DNA from: Armatimonas rosea
Lineage (GTDB): Bacteria; Armatimonadota; Armatimonadia; Armatimonadales; Armatimonadaceae
Assembly (NCBI RefSeq): GCF_014202505.1
Contig: NZ_JACHGW010000002.1
Location: 1,240,001 to 1,304,000, forward strand
Length of the DNA: 64,000 nt
Direction of reading: 5' to 3'
Made by a program: the position numbers and the translations under genes. A model generated the notes under the pieces. It was given only the letters and a program-made list of their open reading frames with translations. It was not told where the DNA came from and made no database searches. Positions 1-8,558 of this stretch are shown here, piece by piece; position 1 is the first letter of the stretch; every line of letters starts with the position of its first letter.

Positions 1-21
1 ACGCGGGGATCCGTAGCTTCT

Positions 22-74
22 CCGCGTCCTCGGGACGCTCCCTAATCCGTAGGCGGGGATTTCAACCCCCGCCG
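22..74. repeat. Intergenic palindromic repeat, family A copy 1
   Basis: Two small hairpins sit side by side just past the 3' end of the M61 peptidase gene. The first is GCGTCC-tcg-GGACGC (24-38). The second is an arm GGCGGGGAtt facing aaCCCCCGCC (52-73). A 22-base block at 22-43 recurs exactly at 34590-34611, and the second module recurs at 33046-33069 and 34618-34641. A short direct duplication of aacccccgccgt follows at 64-87. No ORF covers this stretch. Confidence 0.8.
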
Positions 75-96
75 TAACCCCCGCCGTATTTGACGG

Positions 97-1554
97 CTAG
101 CGTTTCTTCGCCAGCCAGAGCTTGCGCAGGCGCAGCTGCTCCTCGGAGGGCGTGGCGACCGAGCGAATCTCGCCCCGCTCGGCAAGCTCTAGGCCGACAT
201 AGGAGAGGGCTTGCTCGACCGGAAGCTCGCCGGGGGAGAGGACCAGCTTGTCGTAGAGCGGGCCAAACGACTCGCCGCCGGCGACGATCAGTTGCTTGCG
301 AATCTCGTCCTCCACAAAGCCCGGCTGGTTGTTGCGGCACTTTTTCCAGAGCGCGAACTCGACATCGTCGAGGCTCCGCTTTCCGTTGGTCTTTGCCAGG
401 AGCTCCAGGTCCAGGCAGAGCCCCACCACGAAGCCATCGTCGTAGTAGCTCAGCCCGAAGCCATTGCTATTGCCGCGCCCGTTGTTGGTCTCGCCGACAC
501 GGGCGCTGGACTCGTTGGGGGAGACGGTGAGGCGGGCGGGGGAGCGGCGCTGGCGGCGGACATTGCTGGCGATCTCGTTGTAGAGCTCTTGCTCGGGTGT
601 CCAGCCAAAGCGGCCCAGGAGCATCGTGGAGAAGTAGTCGGTCGTGCCCTCCAGCCACCAGAGGGCCCCGGTCTTGGGGAGCTGGGTGTAGTCGAAGGGG
701 CCGAGCACCTGGCTGCGGACGCGCTTGACATTCCAGAGGTGGAAGAACTCATGAGCTAGCAGGCTCGCCGTGCGCCGGGAGAACCCCGAGCCGAGGCTGA
801 TCTCCGTGCTGCTCAGGTGCTCCAGCCCCGAGCCCCCCATGCCCGCGCTTCGGACCGTGAAGTGCCAGACATACTTTCCGTAGGGAGCGCCGCCCATGAA
901 CTCCGTCTCGATCTTGGAGACTGTCTCACAGGTCTCGCGCAGGAGCTTCTTGTCGATCTTGTCTGCCGCGGCACCGCGTAGGGCGATGATGTGCTGCTTA
1001 CCCGCGACCTTGTAGGTCTCCTCGTAGTAGCTCCCCAGGGTCACGGGGTTATCGGCGAGGGTATCGTAGGAGTCAGTTTTGTAGCTGGGGCCGTTGCCGT
1101 CCAGCCCGACAGCCACCTTCCAGTCCTTGGGCGTCTCCAGGGTCAGCTTACAGCGCTCTTGGGTGCGCCCGACCACGTAGAGGTAGGTTGTGGGTCCGCT
1201 GTAGTGCCCGATGCCGTTTTGAAACTCCAGCGGCGCGGAGTAACGGAGCGTCACTTGCTTTGTCCCTGCGCTTGGGATCTTCCAGGTATGGTCATCGACC
1301 GCTGTCACCTCAAGGGGCTTGTTGTCTCTATCTGTTGCGACAAGATCCTTGACCCGTGCGCCGTTGTTCTGGAGCATGTAGTGCCCCGGCGACCAGTTCG
1401 GCATCTGCACCAGAGTCTCGGCGGCGCGCGTGGGAATGGTCACGGTGATGGCGAGCTGGCTGGTGTCGGGCTGGGGCTGGACCCTGTAGCCAATCTCGGC
1501 GTGGGCTTGGCTGGCTGCGGCGAGTACCAGCACGAGAGCGAGCGAGTTTTTCAT
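97..1554 (-). CDS. Secreted M61-family metallopeptidase (glycyl aminopeptidase-like)
   Basis: The 485-residue product begins with a clear signal peptide (hydrophobic core residues 4-15, cut after SQAHA). The zinc site is HEFFH near residue 270, followed by WNVKRVR. The third ligand is probably the Glu in WLEGTTDYF. Together these are the hallmark of peptidase family M61. The usual C-terminal PDZ domain of longer family members appears absent, since the protein ends about 130 residues after the catalytic core. The start codon overlaps the stop of the threonine aldolase gene by four bases (ATGA), so the two are probably cotranscribed and translationally coupled. It is likely periplasmic or extracellular, cleaving N-terminal Gly/Ala peptides; substrate is inferred from the family only. 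Confidence 0.87.
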   Translation of the reverse strand: MKNSLALVLVLAAASQAHAEIGYRVQPQPDTSQLAITVTIPTRAAETLVQMPNWSPGHYMLQNNGARVKDLVATDRDNKPLEVTAVDDHTWKIPSAGTKQVTLRYSAPLEFQNGIGHYSGPTTYLYVVGRTQERCKLTLETPKDWKVAVGLDGNGPSYKTDSYDTLADNPVTLGSYYEETYKVAGKQHIIALRGAAADKIDKKLLRETCETVSKIETEFMGGAPYGKYVWHFTVRSAGMGGSGLEHLSSTEISLGSGFSRRTASLLAHEFFHLWNVKRVRSQVLGPFDYTQLPKTGALWWLEGTTDYFSTMLLGRFGWTPEQELYNEIASNVRRQRRSPARLTVSPNESSARVGETNNGRGNSNGFGLSYYDDGFVVGLCLDLELLAKTNGKRSLDDVEFALWKKCRNNQPGFVEDEIRKQLIVAGGESFGPLYDKLVLSPGELPVEQALSYVGLELAERGEIRSVATPSEEQLRLRKLWLAKKR

Positions 1555-2567
1555 GCAAAATAGTCCTTGATAGCGTTGATAAAGCGTGCGATTCCCTCGG
1601 CATCGACATCGAGGTGGGTGACAAAGCGGGACTCGGGGGTGATGAGCGCCAGCAGGCCGCGCTCATTGAGGAAAGCTTGGAGGGGGGCGCAGTGCTCGTC
1701 GGGGAAGCGGGCGAAGACCATGTTGGTGGCGTGGCCCAGCACGGTCACGTGGGGAGTGTCGGCGAGCCCCGCCGCGAGCCGCGCCGCGTTGGTGTGGTCG
1801 TCGGCGAGGCGCTCTATATGGTGCTCCAGCGCATAGAGCCCGGCAGCGGCGAGAAACCCCGACTGGCGCATCCCGCCGCCCAGCACTTTCCGCCAGCGGT
1901 AGGCTTTTTCAATCAGCGGCTTGGAGCCCACCAGCACCGAGCCCACGGGGGCACCGAGCCCCTTGGAGAGGCAGATCGAGACCGAGTCAAAGCCCTCACA
2001 AGCCTCCGCGAGCGTGCTGCCCTGCGCGACCACGGCATTGAAGACCCGTGCGCCGTCGAGGTGCGTCGCCAGTCCGCGGTGGTGCGCCAGCTCGGTCGCC
2101 GCTTGCAGGTAGCCACGGGGGAGCACTTGGCCGTTGAAGGTGTTCTCCAGCGCCAGGAGCCTTGTGCGGGCGAAGTGCGCGCCCAGACCTGGCCCATAGT
2201 GCTTGATCGCCGCAGCGAGCTTCTCCAGCGGGAGCGAGCCATCGGGCTCATTCTCAATCGGCTGGGGGACAATCGAGCCCAGCACCGCCGCGCCACCGCC
2301 CTCGTACTTGTAGGTATGGGCGAGCTGCCCGACAAGGTACTCATCGCCGCGCTCACAGTGCGCCATCAGGGCCGCGAGGTTGCTCTGGGTTCCGGTCGGC
2401 AGAAACAGCCCGGCTTCTTTTCCCGCGGAGAGCGCCAGCGCGTCTTGTAGCTCCAAGACGGTAGGATCGTCGCCCCATACATCGTCCCCGACCTCGGCAC
2501 GGAGCATCGCCTCGCGCATCGCCGGGGTGGGGCGGGTTACCGTATCGCTTCGTAGATCAACTGTCAT
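1551..2567 (-). CDS. ltaE: Low-specificity L-threonine aldolase
   Basis: This PLP enzyme of fold type I splits L-threonine or allo-threonine into glycine and acetaldehyde in the cytoplasm. The N-terminus DLRSDTVTRPTPAMREAM and the block GDDVWGDDPTV are family signatures. The PLP lysine lies in LSKGLGAPVGS near residue 200. At 338 residues it has the standard length. It is the first gene of a two-gene unit with the M61 peptidase, which would feed it amino acids if peptide catabolism is the shared theme (inference). No clear Shine-Dalgarno precedes the ATG at 2567. Confidence 0.92.
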   Translation of the reverse strand: MTVDLRSDTVTRPTPAMREAMLRAEVGDDVWGDDPTVLELQDALALSAGKEAGLFLPTGTQSNLAALMAHCERGDEYLVGQLAHTYKYEGGGAAVLGSIVPQPIENEPDGSLPLEKLAAAIKHYGPGLGAHFARTRLLALENTFNGQVLPRGYLQAATELAHHRGLATHLDGARVFNAVVAQGSTLAEACEGFDSVSICLSKGLGAPVGSVLVGSKPLIEKAYRWRKVLGGGMRQSGFLAAAGLYALEHHIERLADDHTNAARLAAGLADTPHVTVLGHATNMVFARFPDEHCAPLQAFLNERGLLALITPESRFVTHLDVDAEGIARFINAIKDYFA

Positions 2568-2641
2568 GGAGGGTTATTTCTGGAGCTGAAGGGCAATATC
2601 CTGGTTGAGTGTGTAAAGCTCTGCGACTCGTCACGATGTCA

Positions 2642-3241
2642 TTAATCCGTGGCAGAGGCTCCAACCCACCATCCATTACCATCATTAGAAACTAGTGTCC
2701 AGAGAAATGCGCCCCACCACTCGTTGCCGGAATCGAAGTAGTTGGACCAGTCAGTAGACCATTTCCGAATGGTAAACTCGGAGAGGTCACTGAACAACCG
2801 TGTCAATGTTTGTGAACAAATCGTATTTGCTTCCTCAGCACTCTGGCAACGAATGCTGTAGGGAGGTTCCAGAAACGCATAGGTGTATTCGCGGATAAAG
2901 TCGTCTATGCTGACAAGCTCTGATGTTCCCTTGTTATTGTATTTGATGGAATAACGACTGTCTGGACCGAGTATGTTCGGATCAATTGGGTATGGAAAAC
3001 TGCCTGGGTCAGTGAATATTTTGTGCCTCAGGTTGGTGAAATACTCCTCGTTTCGCTTGAAACGTTCCTCCATGCCTTGAAGGGCAACTTGCTTGTGTAC
3101 GGTCTCGTCCTCTCTCGTGTTGGGAGGTGTTGCAAAGAGAAAACACTCGACAACGATCCCAACGCGATCCGCGAGATCTCTGAGATAGTCACCGTGGTGT
3201 CCGGTCCCGAATGAGTCTGTAAGGAGGGGGAAGGTGCTCAT
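2642..3241 (-). CDS. Unknown protein, translationally coupled to an FAD oxidoreductase
   Basis: I do not recognise this 199-residue protein. It has no signal peptide or membrane segment and is rich in aromatic and acidic residues, with a Trp-rich C-terminus (NEWWGAFLW and GWWVG). Its ATG follows the TGA of the upstream oxidoreductase directly (TGAATG), so reinitiation coupling is likely. Base composition is visibly more AT-rich than both neighbours, with many rarer A/T-ending codons, which hints at later acquisition. It could be an immunity-type or accessory protein, but nothing in the sequence decides this. Confidence 0.6.
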   Translation of the reverse strand: MSTFPLLTDSFGTGHHGDYLRDLADRVGIVVECFLFATPPNTREDETVHKQVALQGMEERFKRNEEYFTNLRHKIFTDPGSFPYPIDPNILGPDSRYSIKYNNKGTSELVSIDDFIREYTYAFLEPPYSIRCQSAEEANTICSQTLTRLFSDLSEFTIRKWSTDWSNYFDSGNEWWGAFLWTLVSNDGNGWWVGASATD

Positions 3242-4972
3242 TCACGGGGCCAGGATTTCGTCCCAGCGGAGCATCACCCCCTGGGCCTTGAGGCGGGCTT
3301 GGAACTCGGCGAGGAGTGCGGGGGAGTCGTGGACGGCGCTGGGGTCGCGCAGGTTTTTCTCCAGACAGAAGGCGGCCAGGGAGCCGGCGATCTCTCCGGC
3401 GAGGAACTCCGTGGGGTGCATCCGCGCCGATGCGAGGGCGAGGCGGCTAGCACCGAAGTTCTTGGCGGCGGGGAGGATATTGGTCGGCCCCGATGCCGGG
3501 AGAAACGCTCCGAGCGGGAGATGGTAGGGGAGCGCGACGGAGAGCAAGGGGGGCTCGCCCTTGCTGGGGTGGATGTCCATGGCGTAGAGCGCGCAGCCGA
3601 CCGTGTCGGGGAAGACCGTGCCCCACTTGGCGGCGGGATCGGGGGAGCGCAGGTGGTTCTGGGTGAGAGTCGTGCGGGCTTGCAGGCGGCGCGACTCGCG
3701 GATATAGGGGTGGATCGCCCAGCCGTCGGCGGGCACCTGCATTTCTGGGTAGCCGAGCTTGGTGGGGTCTTCGTCACGGGGGCACTCGGTCTGGAGCCAG
3801 TAGGCAAAGCCCTTGGCAAAGTTTAGGCCACGCTCTAAAATCCGCACTTGCTCGTCCACGGGCTTGTCGAGATAGCTCTCCTCGTGGAAGTCGTTGCCGC
3901 GCCAGTTGATAAGCGCGAGGTCCCCGACCGGTGAGGTCTTGCCCATGAAGCTCGATGCGGCGATCAGGCGGCGGTAGGTCCAGAAGGGCAAGTAGCCGCG
4001 GCCGTTTGCCTCGACTCGTCCCAGGACTTTATAGCGCACCGAGTAGGGCTCGGCCTTGTCGCGGTAGATGTAGTCGAGGGTGTACTCGCCCAAGGACTTG
4101 AAGTAGTCGTACTCGGCGGGTTTTTCGAGGATCGGGCCGGGGGCGGCTTGCCAGTCCATCAAGAAGCAGTAGGTGAAGCTCTGCACCCAGCTCGGGTTGG
4201 CGGTCTCGGGCGCGAGCGACTCTCCAAACTCGGCGAGAGATTCCTGGCCCAGGCGAAACGGGGAGCCCGCCAGCGCGAGCGCGGCACCGTCCTCGGTGGC
4301 ATCGAGCAGGAACTGGCAGCCGACACGGGTGATCTTGCCCGTCTCCAGATCGGCGAGATCGGCGTAGTTGATGCGCTCCTGCCCGGAGTAGCGTGTCACG
4401 GAGCGGAGCTGGTGGCGCATGAGAATGCGGCGGATCGTGCCGGATTTTTCGTAGGGGGCGAGGCGGTCTCGGATCGCCTTCTCCCAGACCGTGGGCAGGC
4501 CGGAGACGCGGCTGACCCAGCAGTCGCCGATGTTCTTGCCCGCGCCGCGCTTGACACCGGGCTGGGCGTTGTAGTAGTCGCGGACAGCCTGGCGGAGGGC
4601 GCGGTAGGTCTTGGTGGAGGGGCCGGGCTCTTTCTCGACATGGCTGTTCTCATCGGGGACGGGCACGAGCTGGCTGGTGAGCTGCCCGCCCAGCATCCGG
4701 GTGGGCTCGACCAGCACCACCGAGAAGCCCCGCTTGGCGGCGGCCTCCGCGGCCGCGACTCCACCCAGTCCCCCCCCGACAACAAGCACCTCGCAGCTCA
4801 GGCTCACATCGGAGGGCGCGACCGCGACCGTGACCGCGCGTCGCTTCTCGATATCCAGGACGCGGGTGAGCTCAAAGGGAGCGGGAACCGTGGGGGCTTG
4901 GGCGTGGGCTTCAGGCATGGCTAGGCTCAGGAAGGCAAGGAGGGCGAGGGACGGGACGGCTGAGAGGCGCAT
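3242..4972 (-). CDS. Exported FAD-dependent oxidoreductase (FAD_oxidored-like)
   Basis: The chosen ATG at 4972 gives 576 residues starting with a textbook signal peptide (MRLSAVPSLALLAFLSLAM, cut after EAHA), with GGGGAG upstream as ribosome site. A longer frame to 5140 only reads through the palindromic repeat. The dinucleotide fold is VVGGGLGGVAAAE near residues 60-72. The rest matches the large FAD-dependent family found next to carbohydrate-degrading genes in planctomycetes and Armatimonadota, with conserved blocks GGQLTSQ, LDATEDG and IRESRR. Substrate is unknown. It is coupled to the following unknown gene by an abutting TGAATG. Confidence 0.8.
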   Translation of the reverse strand: MRLSAVPSLALLAFLSLAMPEAHAQAPTVPAPFELTRVLDIEKRRAVTVAVAPSDVSLSCEVLVVGGGLGGVAAAEAAAKRGFSVVLVEPTRMLGGQLTSQLVPVPDENSHVEKEPGPSTKTYRALRQAVRDYYNAQPGVKRGAGKNIGDCWVSRVSGLPTVWEKAIRDRLAPYEKSGTIRRILMRHQLRSVTRYSGQERINYADLADLETGKITRVGCQFLLDATEDGAALALAGSPFRLGQESLAEFGESLAPETANPSWVQSFTYCFLMDWQAAPGPILEKPAEYDYFKSLGEYTLDYIYRDKAEPYSVRYKVLGRVEANGRGYLPFWTYRRLIAASSFMGKTSPVGDLALINWRGNDFHEESYLDKPVDEQVRILERGLNFAKGFAYWLQTECPRDEDPTKLGYPEMQVPADGWAIHPYIRESRRLQARTTLTQNHLRSPDPAAKWGTVFPDTVGCALYAMDIHPSKGEPPLLSVALPYHLPLGAFLPASGPTNILPAAKNFGASRLALASARMHPTEFLAGEIAGSLAAFCLEKNLRDPSAVHDSPALLAEFQARLKAQGVMLRWDEILAP

Positions 4973-5001
4973 GGAATTCTCTCGCTCCCCTTTGTATCGC
5001 T

Positions 5002-5171
5002 CCCATGAACGGGGGCGTCTCGCCCCCATGGAAGGGGGCGTCTTGCTGTCCTCGTGCCTCGGACACAAAGGGCGCTTCGCGCCCATGGGCGAAGCCCTTC
5101 GTGTCGGAGCCTGCGACGACAGCGAGACGCCCCCCTCCAACGGGGGCGATTAACCCTCCAACGGGGGCGAT
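5002..5171. repeat. Large imperfect palindrome plus direct repeats
   Basis: Between the FAD oxidoreductase and the phosphofructokinase lies a dense repeat. Bases 5034-5134 fold into an inverted repeat with about 48-base arms that match at most positions; the arms start GGGGGCGTCT and end AGACGCCCCC, and the tip reads gcgcttcgcgccc. It is flanked by related units of about 21 bases containing AACGGGGGCG. Two of these, at 5133-5150 and 5154-5171, are identical over 17-18 bases. I see no gene here; on the minus strand the repeat falls in the leader of the oxidoreductase. Confidence 0.75.
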
Positions 5172-5195
5172 ACAAACGGGGACGATCTAAACGAA

Positions 5196-6230
5196 CTACT
5201 TAAAGGTCGTCTTCATCAGCTCGACAAGCTGCGGCGGGACAACCTTGAGCACGGAGGTGGCGCCGACAATATCGACTCCCTTGACCTCGGTGCCGACCAG
5301 TGCGGCCATCTGGCCGAACTGCTTGTCGCGCACCAGCTCGGCGGCCTTGATCCCGACACGCATGCCCAGCACACGGTCGAAGAGGGTGGGGGCACCTCCG
5401 CGGTGGACATGGCCGACCACGGCGTGGCGGCTCTCCCAGCCGGTCTTCTCGGTGATCGTGCTGGCGACAAACTCACCCACACTGCGGTCCGAAAGCTTGA
5501 CATGGCCGAAGTCATCGACCGCCTTCTCCTCGCCGGAGAGCGCAGGGAGCTCGGTGCCCTCGGAGCAGACCACGAGGCCGTACTTCTTGCCACGAGCGCG
5601 GACCGCGTTGAGGTGGGCTACCATCGCATCGACATCGAGCGGCTCCTCAGGAAGGGTCACCCAGTCTGCGCCACCGGCCACACCGACATACCAGGCCACC
5701 CAGCCTGCGTGGCGGCCCATCACCTCGAGCACCATCACACGGCGGTGCGAGCGCGCGGTGTCGCGCAGGCGGTCGATGGCATCGAGGCCCACGGCAGCGG
5801 CGGTGTCGAACCCGAAGGTGAAGTCCGTGCCGGAGAGGTCGTTGTCCATGGTCTTGGGCACGCCGACTGTTGGGACCCCGTACTGGGAGTAGAGCTTCGC
5901 GGCAACCCCGAGCGTGTCCTCACCCCCCAGGGCGACGATGGCATCGAACTTGGCCTCTTTGATATTGCTTAGGACCGCTTCCAGGTCCTTCTCACCGCCC
6001 TTTTTGAAGGGGTTGGTGCGCGACGAGCCGAGCATGGTGCCGCCCTGGTAGATAATCTCCTCGACATCGCTGAGGCCCAAGGGGCGGTAGATTCCCTTGA
6101 CTAGCCCGCGCCAGCCCTCTTCGATCCCGACAAACTCGAAACCGAAGTCCATGCCACGGTAGACCACGCCCCGGATCGCCGGGTTCAGGCCGGGACAGTC
6201 GCCCCCGCCCGTCAAAATTCCAACTTTCAC
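5196..6230 (-). CDS. pfp: 6-phosphofructokinase, probably PPi-dependent
   Basis: It phosphorylates fructose 6-phosphate to fructose 1,6-bisphosphate in glycolysis. The GTG at 6230 is preferred because GGGGAG sits seven bases upstream; a TTG two codons earlier is possible. Family motifs are TGGGDCPGLNPAIRG at the N-terminus, PKTMDND (catalytic Asp) and the fructose site GGxxD-type residues later. Two positions matter. The loop reads GGEDT, with Asp (about residue 105) where ATP enzymes have Gly, and PKTMDND has Lys (about 126) where E. coli PfkA has Gly. This Asp/Lys pair marks pyrophosphate-dependent enzymes, as in Amycolatopsis PFP. If so, the step is reversible. Length of 344 fits group III PFKs. 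Confidence 0.88.
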   Translation of the reverse strand: MKVGILTGGGDCPGLNPAIRGVVYRGMDFGFEFVGIEEGWRGLVKGIYRPLGLSDVEEIIYQGGTMLGSSRTNPFKKGGEKDLEAVLSNIKEAKFDAIVALGGEDTLGVAAKLYSQYGVPTVGVPKTMDNDLSGTDFTFGFDTAAAVGLDAIDRLRDTARSHRRVMVLEVMGRHAGWVAWYVGVAGGADWVTLPEEPLDVDAMVAHLNAVRARGKKYGLVVCSEGTELPALSGEEKAVDDFGHVKLSDRSVGEFVASTITEKTGWESRHAVVGHVHRGGAPTLFDRVLGMRVGIKAAELVRDKQFGQMAALVGTEVKGVDIVGATSVLKVVPPQLVELMKTTFK

Positions 6231-6243
6231 AATCAAGCTCCCC

Positions 6244-6275
6244 GAAAAACGGCCCCGGAGAGTCTTCCGGGGCCG
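6244..6275 (-). terminator. Intrinsic terminator after hpf
   Basis: A 10-bp perfect stem (cggccccgga at 6250-6259 with tccggggccg at 6266-6275) with a six-base loop. Read on the minus strand it is followed by TTTTTC, so it ends the HPF transcript just before the phosphofructokinase gene. Confidence 0.85.
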
Positions 6276-6285
6276 CTTCGTTTTG

Positions 6286-6834
6286 TTATCGTTCGGGCTC
6301 TAGGATACCGTAATTTCCATCGGCTCGTCTATAGAGGACGCTTACTTGATTTGTGTCCGCGTTCTCAAAGACAAAGAAATCGTGGGAGAGGAGCTCCATC
6401 TGGGCGACCGCCTCAAGCTCTGTGAGAGGTTTAATCGCAAATCGCTTGCGTCGCAGAACTTTACCTTCGTCGGTGTCCTCAGGCTCGTCGGTGTCGTCGC
6501 CCACAGCCATGCGACGGGGAGAGTCGTGGTCGTGGTGGGCGCCGCGGTGGTGCCACTTGTGACGCTCCTTGTACTTGGACATGCGGCGCTCGAGCTTGTC
6601 TACCACACGATCGATCGCGACATACATGTCCTCGGCGCGATCTTCTCCCCGGAGTAGGATTCCATCGCCTTCGAGCTGGACCTCCACACGGTGCTCTTTC
6701 CCCGAGATACTCTGGGTGACCGTCGCCGCATGGAGCGCTGCGAAGTGCTTGGAGAGCTTGTTGACTTTCTTGTCTGCGTAGGCCCGCAGAGCATCAGTAA
6801 TGACGACTCCTTTGCCGCGTACCTGAACTTGCAT
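6286..6834 (-). CDS. hpf: Long-form ribosome hibernation promoting factor
   Basis: The ATG at 6834 has GGAGG nine bases upstream. The 182-residue protein has an N-terminal S30AE/HPF domain (1-95) that binds the 30S decoding centre. A charged linker follows, then a C-terminal ribosome-dimerisation domain (130-180, ending LYRRADGNYGILEP). That layout is the long HPF that forms 100S ribosomes in stationary phase. The linker carries an unusual histidine cluster, HHRGAHHDHD at 95-104, which could bind metal (inference). It is followed by an intrinsic terminator. Confidence 0.93.
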   Translation of the reverse strand: MQVQVRGKGVVITDALRAYADKKVNKLSKHFAALHAATVTQSISGKEHRVEVQLEGDGILLRGEDRAEDMYVAIDRVVDKLERRMSKYKERHKWHHRGAHHDHDSPRRMAVGDDTDEPEDTDEGKVLRRKRFAIKPLTELEAVAQMELLSHDFFVFENADTNQVSVLYRRADGNYGILEPER

Positions 6835-6892
6835 AGTGAATAACCTCCACGAATAAGTTTCGGTTAAGAAGGCGAAAAATCCTCCTGGTAAC

Positions 6893-7387
6893 TTAGTGAG
6901 ACTCTGCACACAGCAGGGCGACCGCGTGGGCGCAGATCCCCTCGCGGCGGCCCACAAAGCCCAGGCCCTCGTTGGTGGTCGCCTTGATCCCGACCGCATC
7001 GACCGAGACCTCCAGAGCGGCTGCGATCACAGCCTTCATCTGGTCGGCGCGCGGCCCGATCTTGGGGGTCTCGGCGATTACCGTGATATCGACATTGCCC
7101 ACTCTCCAGCCCCGCTCGGCCAAAAGCGCACGCACCTCGGTGACAAACTCGATACTGGGGCGGTCTTTGTGGCGCAGCTCCGACGGGGGGAAGTACGTGC
7201 CGATATCGCCTAGGCCCGCGGCTCCCAGTAGCGCATCGCAGAGGGCGTGGAGCAGGACATCGGCATCGGAGTGACCCGCGAGCCCGAGGGGGGAGTCGGG
7301 GAAGTGCACGCCCCCCAGCCAGAGCGGTCGTCCCGGAGCGAAGGGATGAATGTCGTAGCCATGGCCGATACGGAACAAAGGGGGCAT
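6893..7387 (-). CDS. ispF: 2-C-methyl-D-erythritol 2,4-cyclodiphosphate synthase
   Basis: IspF catalyses the fifth step of the MEP isoprenoid pathway, cyclising CDP-ME 2-phosphate. The 164-residue protein shows the metal-binding DIHPF (GHGYDIH) and the HSDADVLLHA signature near residue 40. It also has the C-terminal TTNEGLGFVGRREGI. A longer upstream frame exists but aligns with nothing in the family, so the ATG at 7387 is chosen. TATACT lies ten bases before that ATG and there is no Shine-Dalgarno, which points to a very short or absent leader. No other MEP gene is adjacent. Confidence 0.94.
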   Translation of the reverse strand: MPPLFRIGHGYDIHPFAPGRPLWLGGVHFPDSPLGLAGHSDADVLLHALCDALLGAAGLGDIGTYFPPSELRHKDRPSIEFVTEVRALLAERGWRVGNVDITVIAETPKIGPRADQMKAVIAAALEVSVDAVGIKATTNEGLGFVGRREGICAHAVALLCAESH

Positions 7388-7397
7388 CTTAGCGATC

Positions 7398-7403
7398 AGT
7401 ATA
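7398..7403 (-). promoter_or_regulatory. -10 box TATACT for ispF
   Basis: TATACT on the minus strand ends ten bases before the ispF ATG; the predicted start of transcription leaves a leader of about four bases. No convincing -35 is visible. Confidence 0.5.
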
Positions 7404-7435
7404 GCATAGGACACCTGAGTGCAGGGGCACAACAC

Positions 7436-7465
7436 TTGACAAGTGGGAATTGCCTGCGATAGAAT
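7436..7465 (+). promoter_or_regulatory. Sigma-70 promoter for the LacI-type regulator
   Basis: TTGACA (7436-7441), an 18-base spacer and TAGAAT (7460-7465) form a near-consensus promoter. Transcription should start near 7472, giving a leader of about 57 bases. That leader carries CTTTG-aggaaa-CAAAG (7506-7521), a small hairpin with the Shine-Dalgarno in its loop. Confidence 0.75.
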
Positions 7466-7528
7466 CTGCGAAACATAGTTTTTCACCCGTTGTCGGGTTC
7501 GATTTCTTTGAGGAAACAAAGTTTTTTA

Positions 7529-8551
7529 ATGGCACGGCGGCTACCTACAATTCGGGACGTGGCGGCGCAGGCGGGGGTCTCGGTCGGGACTGCTTCCAAA
7601 GCGCTCAACAACCAAGGACGGATCTCCACGGAGACACGCTCGGCGGTGCTGCGTGCTGCGGAGGAGCTGCGGTTTGCCCCCAATGCCTTGATTCGCTCGC
7701 TTCAGCGTGGGCGGACCGGGACCGTGGGCCTGCTGACCTGGCCGGTGCGGGAGACAGGAATTCTCAGTGTCGATCTAGCCCTGCTCACCGGGGTCTCCCA
7801 TGGCCTTGCCGCAGTTCAGACCGATATGCTGCTCTACGCCCGCTGTCCCGGGCGGGAGCTGACAACCATTCTCCTCGATGGGCGGGTCGATGGCGCGATC
7901 CTGGTGCCCCATGAGCTCGATGAAGCGACCTTGGGCAGCCTCGCAAGTGCAGGGCTGCCGACGGTCGCTCTCTATCAGGCCGAGGTGCCGCAGGGAATGG
8001 GCTATGTGAAGGTGGACAATGGCTCTGGGATGCGGCAGGCAGTGGCACATCTGGTGGCGCGGGGACACAAGCGGATTGCCTACTACTCTCCCCTGAGCTC
8101 TGCCGACTTTCGGGAGCGCTGCGCGGGCTATAAAGAGGCCTGCCGGGAACTTGGTGCCAGCACGCGTGTTGAGCTCTGTGTGACCCCCGCAGACTACCAT
8201 GCGCCTCTGCTTCCCACTTGGGAGAGCTGGTGTGCGCTCGACGAGCCGCCCACAGCGCTGATCGTGGGCAACGATGGTTTTGCGATGAAGTGGCTGGAGT
8301 TTCTGGAGACGCAGCAGGTCTCCGTGCCTCAGCAACTCTCGCTGGTTGGTTTTGACGATGCTCCTATTGCCAGCACAGGAGTAGGCCTGACGACAGTGCG
8401 ACAGCCCGGTCTTCAGGTAGGAGAGCTGGCGGCGGCGTTTGTGGATCGCTTGATTCAGGGCGCGCCTGCTGACGAGTGCCGCCGGACCCTTCCGGTAGAG
8501 CTCGTGGTGCGTGGTACGACCGGTCCGCCCTCTTTGGAGGGGCGACGGTAA
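7529..8551 (+). CDS. LacI-family transcriptional regulator
   Basis: A 340-residue LacI/GalR regulator. The DNA-binding helix-turn-helix is [20 protein letters not shown] near the N-terminus, followed by the hinge and a periplasmic-binding-protein-like sensor domain (ending near LVVRGTTG). The effector is probably a sugar, unidentified. The ATG at 7529 is preferred over an in-frame TTG at 7490 because the family begins close to the helix-turn-helix. It is followed within 26 bases by a prepilin gene and a lipoprotein gene, so it may control or be cotranscribed with them. It has its own good promoter upstream. Confidence 0.92.
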   Translation: MARRLPTIRDVAAQAGVSVGTASKALNNQGRISTETRSAVLRAAEELRFAPNALIRSLQRGRTGTVGLLTWPVRETGILSVDLALLTGVSHGLAAVQTDMLLYARCPGRELTTILLDGRVDGAILVPHELDEATLGSLASAGLPTVALYQAEVPQGMGYVKVDNGSGMRQAVAHLVARGHKRIAYYSPLSSADFRERCAGYKEACRELGASTRVELCVTPADYHAPLLPTWESWCALDEPPTALIVGNDGFAMKWLEFLETQQVSVPQQLSLVGFDDAPIASTGVGLTTVRQPGLQVGELAAAFVDRLIQGAPADECRRTLPVELVVRGTTGPPSLEGRR

Positions 8552-8558
8552 CTTTATT

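Noticed and set aside
4973-5140. N-terminal extension of the FAD oxidoreductase
   Set aside because: The extension is translation of the palindromic repeat, whereas the ATG at 4972 begins a clear signal peptide with a ribosome site.
5133-5171. Short CRISPR array
   Set aside because: Only two repeat units with a three-base gap and no spacers; part of a palindromic repeat.
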